DNA of 11,307 nucleotides from Myxococcota bacterium. GTDB lineage: Bacteria; Myxococcota_A; Polyangia; HGW-17; JAJRWW01. Shown here piece by piece: positions 5,270-11,307 of this stretch. Below the pieces are notes generated by a model. The model did not search any database and was not told the DNA's origin. It saw only the letters and a list, made by a program, of their open reading frames with translations. Numbering within the stretch: position 1 is the stretch's first letter; each line of letters begins with the position of its first letter. The DNA is taken from positions 1 through 11,307 of the forward strand of contig JAJRWW010000333.1 in assembly GCA_024276595.1 (NCBI GenBank). The letters are read 5' to 3'. The translations under genes and the position numbers were made by a program.

Positions 5270-6922
5270 ATGCAAGCTGTCCTCATGAGCGATACGGAGC
5301 GGCGCGTGGCCCAGGCCGTGCATGCCCTCTCCCGCTCCAACCCTTTCTTGCCAGAGCGGGACGCGTGCATCGAGGCGGCTCTGGGCGCGGCCTACGATCC
5401 GGCAGACTCGGTGCGCGAGGTGGGCCAGTTCCGGGCGCGCGGCTTCTCGGGCAACGTGGCTCGGCTCCATGAGCTGACGGCCCAGCTCCTCGAGGACCTG
5501 CGCGGCCGCATCCTCGCCGGGGCCGGGAGGAGCGACGAGGACCTGGCTCTTTACGAGAGCATGGTGAGCTACCAGCTCTACAGCGAGCATCGCATGAGCT
5601 TCAACGCCTGTCTTCTTCCGGGGGCGGTAGCCCTCGACCCGTACGAGCGGCGGCAGAGCTATGCGCGCTTCGCCCAGCGTGCGCGGCATTTTCTGGCCCT
5701 GGGCCAGCTTACCTTTCCGTTCCTCGCGAACCTGGCGCACCAGTACGCCTTCTTCTACCAGCTCAGGCGGGCCTATGGCACGATCTTTCTGAGCCTGGCC
5801 GGGCTCTCTGGTCCCATGATGCGGTTGCGCGCCAAGATCTGGCAGTCGATATTTACCCACGACCTGGACCGATTTCGGGAGGCGCTCTTCTCCCTGATGA
5901 ATGACTTTGCCACCCTGGTCTCGGGACCCTCGGGAACGGGCAAGGAGCTGGTGGCCCGAGCCATTGGCCTGTCGAGCTACCTGCCCTATGACCCGGTTGC
6001 GGGCCGATTTGCCGAGGGGCCCGGCGACTCCTACTACCCGGTGGACCTCTCCACGCGGGCGTCCCAGCTCATCGAGTCGGAGCTTTTTGGTCACCGCCGG
6101 GGGGCCTTTACGGGCGCGGTTGGCGATCACCAGGGATGGCTGGATGTGTGCGGCCCACACGGCGCCGTGTTCCTGGACGAGATCGGCAACCTGGAGCCGC
6201 GGATCCAGATCCAGCTCCTGCGGGTGCTCCAGGAGCGGAGGTTCCAGCCGCTCGGCGACACAGAGACCCGCCTCTTCCGTGGCAAGGTCATCGCCGCCAC
6301 CAACCTCGACCTGGGGGCAGAGATGAGGGCCGGCCGGTTTCGGACCGACCTGTACTACCGGCTCTGCTCGGACGTGGTGGAGACGCCCACCCTGAAGGAG
6401 CAGTTCGACGACGCCCCTGAGGACCGGAACAGGCTGCTGCTCTTTCTGATCGGCCGCATCCTGGGGCAGGGCGCTGGAGATGAGGTCGTGACCAGCGCGG
6501 TGCAGGAGGTGGAGGCCTGGATCGACGGCCATCTGGGGGAAGGCTACGAGTGGCCAGGCAACGTGCGCGAGCTGGAGCAGTGCGCCCGGAACCTGCTCGT
6601 CCGCTCGGAGTACCGGCCCCTGCGGCCAGGGCCGGAGGTGGATGCGCTCCGGAGGGCGGGCGAGAGGGATGTGCCACAGGTGACCGCAGGCTCCGAGGCC
6701 GAGAGGCCAGCCGTAGTGTCGACAGGCCAGCCCGCGAATGTGGATCCCGGCGCGGGGTTCCTGGATGCGGCGCAGGCGCAGGGCATGAGCGCCGAGGCCC
6801 TGGTGGCGCGCTACTGCCGCCACGTCTACGAGCGCACCGGCAGCTTCATGCAGACCGCTCGGATCGTGGGACTGGACCGACGCACGGTGAAGCGGCGGAT
6901 CCAGTCCCTGGCAGAGCTGTGA
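5270..6922 (+). CDS. Sigma-54 interacting enhancer-binding protein (AAA+ / Fis-type HTH) with unassigned N-terminal domain
   Basis: The protein has 550 residues. The central AAA+ sigma-54 activation domain is complete: Walker A GPSGTGKE (219-226), GAFTGA sigma-54 contact loop (278-283), Walker B AVFLDEIG (299-306), sensor ATN (343-345), arginine-finger segment RFRTDLYYRL (356-365) and WPGNVREL (428-435). A linker of about 60 residues leads to a Fis-type helix-turn-helix (about 519-545, TGSFMQTARIVGLDRRTVKR). The first 210 residues are helical and aromatic-rich and show no receiver (REC), GAF, PAS, FHA or V4R signature. The usual VNC segment before the ESELFGH motif is replaced by YYPVDLS, which suggests a divergent subfamily. 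On start choice, the frame is open to ATG 5162, but only 14 of 36 codons between 5162 and 5269 end in G or C, against 20 of the 24 after 5287. I therefore place the start at 5270; ATG 5285 is an alternative. Neither has a strong ribosome site. Confidence 0.87.
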   Translation: MQAVLMSDTERRVAQAVHALSRSNPFLPERDACIEAALGAAYDPADSVREVGQFRARGFSGNVARLHELTAQLLEDLRGRILAGAGRSDEDLALYESMVSYQLYSEHRMSFNACLLPGAVALDPYERRQSYARFAQRARHFLALGQLTFPFLANLAHQYAFFYQLRRAYGTIFLSLAGLSGPMMRLRAKIWQSIFTHDLDRFREALFSLMNDFATLVSGPSGTGKELVARAIGLSSYLPYDPVAGRFAEGPGDSYYPVDLSTRASQLIESELFGHRRGAFTGAVGDHQGWLDVCGPHGAVFLDEIGNLEPRIQIQLLRVLQERRFQPLGDTETRLFRGKVIAATNLDLGAEMRAGRFRTDLYYRLCSDVVETPTLKEQFDDAPEDRNRLLLFLIGRILGQGAGDEVVTSAVQEVEAWIDGHLGEGYEWPGNVRELEQCARNLLVRSEYRPLRPGPEVDALRRAGERDVPQVTAGSEAERPAVVSTGQPANVDPGAGFLDAAQAQGMSAEALVARYCRHVYERTGSFMQTARIVGLDRRTVKRRIQSLAEL

Positions 6923-6990
6923 GGCTCGCCTCCGCCCAGACCAGGCAGCTCCATTTGCGTGGCCGCGCTGGAGCACATCGCGTGGCGGCG
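6923..6990 (+). repeat. 68-bp direct repeat, left copy
   Basis: Identical to 8852-8919 over all 68 bases and in the same orientation. It begins at the first base after the bEBP stop codon. Inside it, GCTCCA (6948-6953) and TGGAGC (6969-6974) form a 6-bp inverted repeat around a 15-base loop that contains GGCC. Its right end runs directly into the 14-bp tandem array. Confidence 0.92.
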
Positions 6991-7056
6991 GTTGGGCCAC
7001 GGCGGTCGGGCCACGGCGGTCGGGCCACGGCGGTCGGGCCACGGCGGTCGGGCCAC
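6987..7056. repeat. 14-bp tandem repeat, five copies
   Basis: The unit GGCGGTCGGGCCAC is repeated five times without interruption (ending at 7000, 7014, 7028, 7042 and 7056). The first copy has T for C at its seventh base. The array shares its first four bases with the end of the 68-bp repeat, and the right copy of that repeat has no such array. Both strands stay open as Pro/Arg/Gly-rich frames, but these are low-complexity shadows. Confidence 0.92.
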
Positions 7057-7358
7057 GGCGGCAGAGGTGTGGGACCTCACCATGGATCGAAGCCAAGGGT
7101 CTTTAGGTCTTGAGCAGTATCTTGAGTTTTTTGGCAAGCGTGCTTGGCTCTTGTCAACGCAATGCTGCGCGAGATGGCATCAGCTCGTGTAGACATGGGG
7201 CTGGTGCTTGGCCGCTGTTGGCCCCAGGCTCAATGTCCGGACTCTGAGCTGGCGGCCAATGGCCAACCGCTACGCCGCGCTTTGGCTCACCAGAGGACAA
7301 GTCAGTCTTGCCGAGGTCACCCAGGGTCACAGTGCCAGGGAGCGAGGAGAGCGAGCTC
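7057..7358. other. Intergenic region upstream of the methyltransferase, no gene seen
   Basis: Short frames exist here but none has a ribosome site or recognisable protein. Visible structure includes a GAGGT/ACCTC hairpin (7064-7078, loop of 5), an 11-bp palindrome GGCCAATGGCC (7254-7264) and a direct repeat of GGTCAC at 7315 and 7325, spaced 10 bp and about 30 bp before the methyltransferase start. The GGTCAC pair could be an operator. I could not identify a convincing promoter. Confidence 0.5.
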
Positions 7359-8243
7359 ATGCGCGTATTCAGCCGAAGGGCAACGCCGTTGATGGATCGA
7401 TGGTCGACCATGGGGTCTTTTTCTCTGCAAATCCTCACGTTGGCCCTGCTGGCTCTTTCCACTCCTGCGGGTGGATGTCGAGACAAGGGCTCAACTCAGG
7501 GCGCGTCTGGCAGCGGTGCTCTTTCTGCCTCCCATGCCGCTGAACATCCCCCAGCAGCGACCGGTGGCATGTCGAGCAAGGCTCTGGGGCCGGTCGGCCA
7601 TGGGCACGATCCAGCGCATCCCCCCATCGATTGTCCCCTCCTCAAGCAAGGCGTCGATCCCGGACATATGCGGCCCTTCGAGGACGTGGAGAGATACATC
7701 GCTTTTCTTGATCGCGCCGACCGGGTCGTCTGGCAAAGGCCAGCCAATGTGATCGCGGCGCTCGGCCTACGGGGAACAGAAACGGTCATGGACCTCGGCG
7801 CTGGCTCCGGCTACTTCGCCTTTCGTTTCGCAAAGGCCCTGCCGCGCGGCAAGGTTGTCGCTGCCGATGTAGAGCCTGAGATGATCAGGCATATCCACCA
7901 CAAGGTGATGACGGAGGGTATACGCAACATCGAGGCGAAGCTCATCAAGGCCGATGCCCCCAACGTCCCGGATGGAGTCGACCTGATCTTTGTCTGCGAT
8001 GTCCTTCACCACGTCGCAAATCGCCCGGCGTGGTTGGCCAAGATCACAAAGGGCATGGCGTCCAATGCCAGGCTCGTGCTGATTGAGTTCAAAGAAGGCG
8101 ACCTGCCCGAGGGCCCTCCCGAGGCGGTGAAGATCTCCCGTGACGAGCTGGTGGCCCTGGTCAGCAGGGCGGGCCTCGTGCTCGAATCCGAGCGGGCGGA
8201 CCTGCTTCCCTATCAGACCTTCTTGGTGTTTCGTAAACCGTGA
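7359..8243 (+). CDS. Lipoprotein-type class I SAM-dependent methyltransferase
   Basis: The protein has 294 residues from ATG 7359, preceded by GAGGAG at about 8 nt. The N-terminus has a basic region, a hydrophobic stretch (about 21-35) and a lipobox-like AGGC with C40, so the enzyme may be exported and lipid-anchored. A low-complexity linker follows, then a His-rich segment HGHDPAHPPIDCPL (81-94) with metal-ligand character. The Rossmann methyltransferase core has motif I VMDLGAGSGYF (143-153), the acidic ribose-binding AAD (D170) and motif IV LIFVCDVLHHV (209-219). The segment RPFEDVERYIAFLDRADR before motif I resembles a conserved family of small methyltransferases that I recall only as uncharacterised. 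The substrate is unknown. The gene is followed 8 bp later by the TrmO homologue, and both lie between the 68-bp repeats. About a third of sampled codons end in A or T, more than in DUF429 or the bEBP. Confidence 0.85.
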   Translation: MRVFSRRATPLMDRWSTMGSFSLQILTLALLALSTPAGGCRDKGSTQGASGSGALSASHAAEHPPAATGGMSSKALGPVGHGHDPAHPPIDCPLLKQGVDPGHMRPFEDVERYIAFLDRADRVVWQRPANVIAALGLRGTETVMDLGAGSGYFAFRFAKALPRGKVVAADVEPEMIRHIHHKVMTEGIRNIEAKLIKADAPNVPDGVDLIFVCDVLHHVANRPAWLAKITKGMASNARLVLIEFKEGDLPEGPPEAVKISRDELVALVSRAGLVLESERADLLPYQTFLVFRKP

Positions 8244-8251
8244 GAGGGGCA

Positions 8252-8734
8252 ATGACCATTGCACTGTCACCCATCGGCGTCATCCACTCACCTCATCGTG
8301 CGGCGGTGGGAACACCCATCCAGCCCGTCTACGCGAAGGGTATCGAGGGACAGGTTGTAGTGGACCCGGCTTTCGAGGACGCGCTCTTGGATATTGATGG
8401 CTTCGAGCACATCTGGCTCGTCTACTTTTTTGATCGTGCGGCCATATTCAAGCCTCGGGTGGTCCCCTACCGTGATACCAGGGAGCATGGCCTGTTCGCG
8501 ACACGATCCCCGAGCAGGCCGAACCCAATCGGCCTGTCAGTGGTTCGCCTTCTCGGCCTGGAGGGCAACGTGCTCAGGGTTCTTGGGATAGATGTCTTGG
8601 ATGGTACTCCGCTAATCGACATCAAGCCCTATGTTCCCGATTTCGACGCTCACTCCTCATCCAGAGCGGGCTGGCTCGACGAGCGACGCGAGGACCGAAT
8701 GCTGGCCGATGATCGCTTCCACGATCCCGAGTAG
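8252..8734 (+). CDS. trmO: TrmO/TsaA family tRNA (N6-threonylcarbamoyladenosine-37)-N6-methyltransferase homologue
   Basis: The protein has 160 residues and corresponds to the TsaA/TrmO beta-barrel domain. It carries PIGVIHSPH near the start, the signature RSPSRPNPIGLS (85-96) and DVLDGTPLIDIKPYVPDFD (114-132). In E. coli, TrmO uses SAM to methylate t6A at position 37 of certain tRNAs. E. coli TrmO is longer, so this is a domain-only version like many short bacterial and archaeal TsaA proteins, and its target could differ. I chose ATG 8252, preceded by GAGAGG at short spacing. A GTG at 8240 overlaps the upstream stop (GTGA) and would add four residues. Translational coupling with the methyltransferase gene is likely. 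Confidence 0.88.
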   Translation: MTIALSPIGVIHSPHRAAVGTPIQPVYAKGIEGQVVVDPAFEDALLDIDGFEHIWLVYFFDRAAIFKPRVVPYRDTREHGLFATRSPSRPNPIGLSVVRLLGLEGNVLRVLGIDVLDGTPLIDIKPYVPDFDAHSSSRAGWLDERREDRMLADDRFHDPE

Positions 8735-8782
8735 CTGCGCTGCATGCTACTGTATCGCTCTGCCGTAGGTCCGGGCTGGTTT

Positions 8783-8822
8783 CCCATCCCATCCCATCCC
8801 ATCCCATTCCATCCTATCCCAT
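8783..8822. repeat. CCCAT pentanucleotide array (8 units) with minus-strand G-quadruplex motif
   Basis: There are five perfect CCCAT units (8783-8807), then TCCAT, CCTAT and CCCAT. On the minus strand the perfect part reads as GGG tracts separated by AT, giving five GGG runs with 2-base loops, a textbook G-quadruplex pattern. It lies downstream of the beta-helix gene on that gene's sense strand, and between two convergent genes. Confidence 0.88.
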
Positions 8823-8823
8823 C

Positions 8824-8839
8824 ACCCAGGTCCCTGGGT
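8824..8839. terminator. Hairpin between convergent genes (weak terminator candidate)
   Basis: ACCCAG (8824-8829) pairs with CTGGGT (8834-8839) around a 4-base loop, GTCC. The perfect symmetry and the position between the convergent trmO and beta-helix genes would suit a two-way terminator, but there is no T-run on either side. Confidence 0.25.
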
Positions 8840-8851
8840 CAAGCGTCTCCC

Positions 8852-8919
8852 GGCTCGCCTCCGCCCAGACCAGGCAGCTCCATTTGCGTGGCCGCGCTGG
8901 AGCACATCGCGTGGCGGCG
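8852..8919 (+). repeat. 68-bp direct repeat, right copy
   Basis: This is an exact copy of 6923-6990, 1929 bp downstream, with the same internal GCTCCA/TGGAGC inverted repeat (8877-8903). It ends 8 bp before the stop codon of the minus-strand beta-helix gene and 117 bp after the trmO stop. Similarity ends abruptly at both edges. Confidence 0.92.
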
Positions 8920-8927
8920 CGTTTCCC

Positions 8928-10388
8928 TCAATCGGCGCCGATCAGCTCTGTGCCGGTTACATAGGCCCCCATGACCTCTTCGAACTGACCACCCCTGCCG
9001 TCCGTCGGGTAGGCGATTCGCCGGTACGACGCCGCGTTCAGACCTCCTGGATTGACAAAGCCTGGGTCTGTGGTGACCGAGTGAGTGTCAAAGCCACCAG
9101 AACCCGTCTGCCACTGGGTGAGGCTGGTATAGACCGTGGAGTCCAATCGCCAGTTGGCAAGCTGTACAGCGTAGTAGTTGTTGTAGTCCAGGTAGTCGGG
9201 TAGGCCCACTCCAGAGGTGAGTGAGGAAAACGTGGTCGTCTCGGACGCCCCATACACGATGTTGTTCCAAAAGGCCGAGGTGAGGGTATTGCTGTTGCCG
9301 AGAAGAATTGCGGTGCACGTCGCCGGACAGTAGATGGTGTTGTTGAATACCTGGGTGTTGTTGTATTCAAAGGCCGGATCAAAGGCGTACAGGAATGTGC
9401 CGCCTGCTGGTAGGATGGCCACGTTGTTGTGCACGAAAAAATCCTGTACAGCCGGGTTCTGCTGCTGCCAGTGAAACGGCCTAGCTACACCCCTGAAGAA
9501 GTTCTGGTAGGCATAGATGCCGGAAAATGCGCTCTTCGTCTGCACGCCGTTGTCACAGTCAATAAAGTCGTTGTTGTAGACAAAGGCATCCGAGTCCTCC
9601 ATCAGCCACATCGCCCCTGCATTGACGTTCACAGTGGCGGTGAAATCCCGTACAGTATTGTTGTAGACATGCATGTTCGTGCAGTGATTGATGTAGATTC
9701 CCACCTGGTTGCTCGGGGTGGTAGCTTCATTGCCAATCAACAGGCTGTTGCGGAGAGTGTTGTGGTTCCCCATGTAGCACCGGTACAGCCCACCCGCCTG
9801 GGTGGTCGTAGTCTTGACAAGGGTGAATCCGTCCCAGACCACGTAATCCTCCTGTGCCGCGCCCACACTGCTCATGCCGCCCGCAGGCTGATAGATGATC
9901 GCCTCTTCTCCGGGATAGGCCTGAATCAAAATTGGACTTACACTGGTCCCCGACGCCCGCGGGTACCAGGAAGGGAAAGAGGCGTCCGCCACGTCCGGTG
10001 GGTAGTAGCTTCCTGCCCGGAAGCACACGACGTCTCCGGCCTGCACGTTCTCCATGGCGATCTGAGGCGTGCACGGCGTCTGGATGTTCTGAGCCGCTTC
10101 CCAGTCTACCGAGCTCGCAGTGCTGTCTACGTAGTGGGTGCACTCTGGGATCACCGCCGCGTCCGGCGAGATGACGTCCGGTCCCACTGTACCATCACCT
10201 GGACGGTCAGCATCGGGCTCCAACGCACCATCGCCTGGGAGCTCGGCATCGGTCGCCAATTCACCGCCACCCGTCCCGCCAGAGCATTGACTGCCGCAGC
10301 CTGCATGTACCAGGCCCAGCAGCAATGCCGCAGCCATGCCAGGGCGAAACTGCTGCATTCGCGGTGCGGGCGTCAATCTGATTGGCAT
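8928..10388 (-). CDS. Right-handed parallel beta-helix lipoprotein
   Basis: The protein has 486 residues from ATG 10388, with GAGGA 7 nt upstream. The hydrophobic segment (about 18-28) ends in HAGC, so C31 is the likely lipidated residue, although His at -3 of a lipobox is unusual. Residues 40-80 form an Asp/Pro/Gly linker with two PGDG repeats, typical of surface-exposed deltaproteobacterial lipoproteins. The body carries regularly spaced Asn-rich turns (HNTLRNSLLIGN, MHVYNNTVRDF, AFVYNNDFIDC, FFVHNNVAIL, TQVFNNTIYC, AFWNNIVYG), the mark of pectate-lyase-like parallel beta-helix coils. It ends in the common DPGFVNP and GAYV segments. Polysaccharide binding or cleavage is possible, but no catalytic residues can be assigned. 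The four-TM gene lies 104 bp upstream on the same strand. Confidence 0.85.
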   Translation of the reverse strand: MPIRLTPAPRMQQFRPGMAAALLLGLVHAGCGSQCSGGTGGGELATDAELPGDGALEPDADRPGDGTVGPDVISPDAAVIPECTHYVDSTASSVDWEAAQNIQTPCTPQIAMENVQAGDVVCFRAGSYYPPDVADASFPSWYPRASGTSVSPILIQAYPGEEAIIYQPAGGMSSVGAAQEDYVVWDGFTLVKTTTTQAGGLYRCYMGNHNTLRNSLLIGNEATTPSNQVGIYINHCTNMHVYNNTVRDFTATVNVNAGAMWLMEDSDAFVYNNDFIDCDNGVQTKSAFSGIYAYQNFFRGVARPFHWQQQNPAVQDFFVHNNVAILPAGGTFLYAFDPAFEYNNTQVFNNTIYCPATCTAILLGNSNTLTSAFWNNIVYGASETTTFSSLTSGVGLPDYLDYNNYYAVQLANWRLDSTVYTSLTQWQTGSGGFDTHSVTTDPGFVNPGGLNAASYRRIAYPTDGRGGQFEEVMGAYVTGTELIGAD

Positions 10389-10492
10389 TGTTCAATCCTC
10401 ACTCTTGTCCAGTTCCTATTCCTACTTCTTGCATTGTTTCCAAGATCGATGGGCAGATATTCCTATCTCCGTGTACTCTCTTGGGCACAAGG

Positions 10493-10996
10493 CTACCCGA
10501 TGGCAGAGGTGGACTGTGGTCCCCCGGACTTGCGCCGTTTGAGGCGAGATGCGCCAAAGGCTACAGCGGCACCAAGCAGCGCCAATACCCCTTCGGCGAT
10601 GGCCAGGCTCCGGGCTGACGCCGGTCCATGAGGGCCACGCAGATCGTACTGCGGGCTCACCGCGATTGACACCAACGCGACCACTACCAGGGCCACCGAA
10701 ATGGGGGTCACCCAACGGTTGAGAAAGCCAAGAACCAACAGCGCCAAGGCGAGCAGGGTTGTCAAGCCGAAGGTGACCGCACCTCCCCGAAGGCGGCCCG
10801 TCTTGTCGGCCAGGCTCATAATCTTCTTGGCATCTTTGTCGCCTGCAGCCGCCATGGACTTGAGCTGCTTCCTCACCGGCTTCACCAATGCGTCTATATC
10901 CTTGGCATCCTTGAGACTGCGGTAGACTCCGATGGCTCCAAGGCCGGCGGTGAGAACCAGGAGCAGGGTTGCCAATATGAGGGCTACGATACGCAT
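10493..10996 (-). CDS. Four-transmembrane-segment protein of unknown function
   Basis: The protein has 167 residues from ATG 10996, with an excellent AGGAG site 7 nt upstream; an in-frame extension to 11146 lacks such a site. Hydrophobic segments lie at about 3-24, 73-93, 96-114 and 129-150. A charged Lys/Asp-rich stretch (27-70) lies between the first two, and a basic tail (RLKRRK) follows the last. The first segment could instead be an uncleaved signal. No family motif is recognised. It precedes the beta-helix lipoprotein gene in the same direction, and the 104-bp gap allows either cotranscription or a separate promoter, though I see no good one. Confidence 0.75.
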   Translation of the reverse strand: MRIVALILATLLLVLTAGLGAIGVYRSLKDAKDIDALVKPVRKQLKSMAAAGDKDAKKIMSLADKTGRLRGGAVTFGLTTLLALALLVLGFLNRWVTPISVALVVVALVSIAVSPQYDLRGPHGPASARSLAIAEGVLALLGAAVAFGASRLKRRKSGGPQSTSAIG

Positions 10997-11307
10997 GAAA
11001 GCTCTCCTTTTCTGAAGATCCCTGGCTGAGTGCCGGGGAACATTGTTTGTGTGGCAATTGGTACGGAACCACCGCTGCCACATGCCTACGTTGACTCGCG
11101 CCTGCTTTGCAGAACGCATGCCAGGATCAAGCTTCAGACCCACCATCGTGGATCAGCAGTCGATAACACCTTTGAAGCCACGTTCTTTCTGGATGGGCAT
11201 ATGGAGCCCTTCGAGCGGACGAGCGCTCTGCATGGCTTCATGACTGGGTTCCAGTCACCCCAGCACGCAAGGCACCGGTGGGTGCTTCGAGCCACACCTC
11301 TTCTGCC
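10997..11307. other. Right-edge region without a supported gene
   Basis: This region lies upstream of the four-TM gene and should hold its promoter, but no clear -35/-10 pair or -24/-12 site stands out. A plus-strand frame is open from GTG 11030 to the window edge (92 codons), but it has no ribosome site, mixed codon endings and no recognisable motif, so I do not call it. Confidence 0.4.

Noticed and set aside
6987..7056. CRISPR-like array
   Set aside because: The units are 14 bp, directly abutting and without spacers, so this is a simple tandem repeat.
5198..7096. Minus-strand open frame of 632 codons opposite the bEBP
   Set aside because: The plus strand has every AAA+ sigma-54 motif. The opposite frame has no recognisable domain and runs through the tandem repeats.
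7131..7148. Possible sigma-54 promoter upstream of the methyltransferase (TTGGCAAGCGTGCTTGGC)
   Set aside because: The GG to GC distance is 12 instead of the strict 10 bases, and TTGC is not in place.
7082..7192. Small frame of 36 codons starting at ATG 7082
   Set aside because: It has no ribosome site, no motif and no supporting context; it lies in the repeat-rich intergenic region.
9429..10631. Plus-strand open frame of 400 codons opposite the beta-helix gene
   Set aside because: It crosses the beta-helix gene and into the four-TM gene, with no ribosome site or motif.
10996..11146. N-terminal extension of the four-TM protein to ATG 11146
   Set aside because: The extension lacks a ribosome site and would bury the first hydrophobic segment, whereas ATG 10996 has AGGAG at ideal spacing.
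11030..11307. Plus-strand frame open to the right edge from GTG 11030
   Set aside because: It has no Shine-Dalgarno, mixed codon endings and no recognisable motif. It could be a real gene start only if the sequence beyond the window supports it.

Overview
The window looks like chromosomal DNA of a high-GC, deltaproteobacterium-like bacterium, most likely Myxococcota or a relative. This is an inference from gene types: several lipoproteins with acidic Asp/Pro/Gly or Cys-rich linkers, GACC Cys repeats joined to Calx-beta domains, a sigma-54 activator with an unusual N-terminus, a DUF429 nuclease with a Cys cluster, and TPR-type signalling remnants. No rRNA, tRNA, CRISPR array, transposase or phage gene was seen.

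Layout, left to right. Positions 1-356 (+) hold the 3' end of a TPR-like protein. A minus-strand pair follows: a small CX3C-rich lipoprotein (1875-1591) and an HxxxDG acyltransferase/condensation-like enzyme (1565-366). A 22-bp tandem GC repeat lies in the divergent gap between this pair and a DUF429 protein (2028-2882, +), which appears to be read from a leaderless sigma-70-type promoter. DUF429 converges with, and overlaps by 4 bp, a 729-residue lipoprotein made of four GACC repeats, two Calx-beta domains and an unassigned C-terminal half (5068-2879, -). Divergent from it is a sigma-54 enhancer-binding protein (bEBP; 5270-6922, +).

The 200-bp gap between these two genes is the most structured part of the window. 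A near-consensus -24/-12 sigma-54 promoter faces the lipoprotein. Six GTAC-type units spaced 10-11 bp lie where an enhancer would sit, and the same units overlap an extended -10 promoter of the bEBP gene. The simplest reading is a self-contained module: the bEBP binds the phased array, activates the Calx-beta surface lipoprotein through sigma-54, and controls its own synthesis.

Right of the bEBP, two identical 68-bp direct repeats (6923-6990 and 8852-8919) bracket a two-gene unit: a lipoprotein-type SAM methyltransferase (7359-8243, +) and a TrmO/TsaA tRNA methyltransferase homologue (8252-8734, +). The left repeat runs into five 14-bp tandem units. The right repeat lies next to a CCCAT pentanucleotide array whose complementary strand is a G-quadruplex motif. 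The last two genes are on the minus strand: a four-TM protein of unknown function (10996-10493) followed by a right-handed beta-helix lipoprotein (10388-8928). Nothing convincing was found from 10997 to the right edge.
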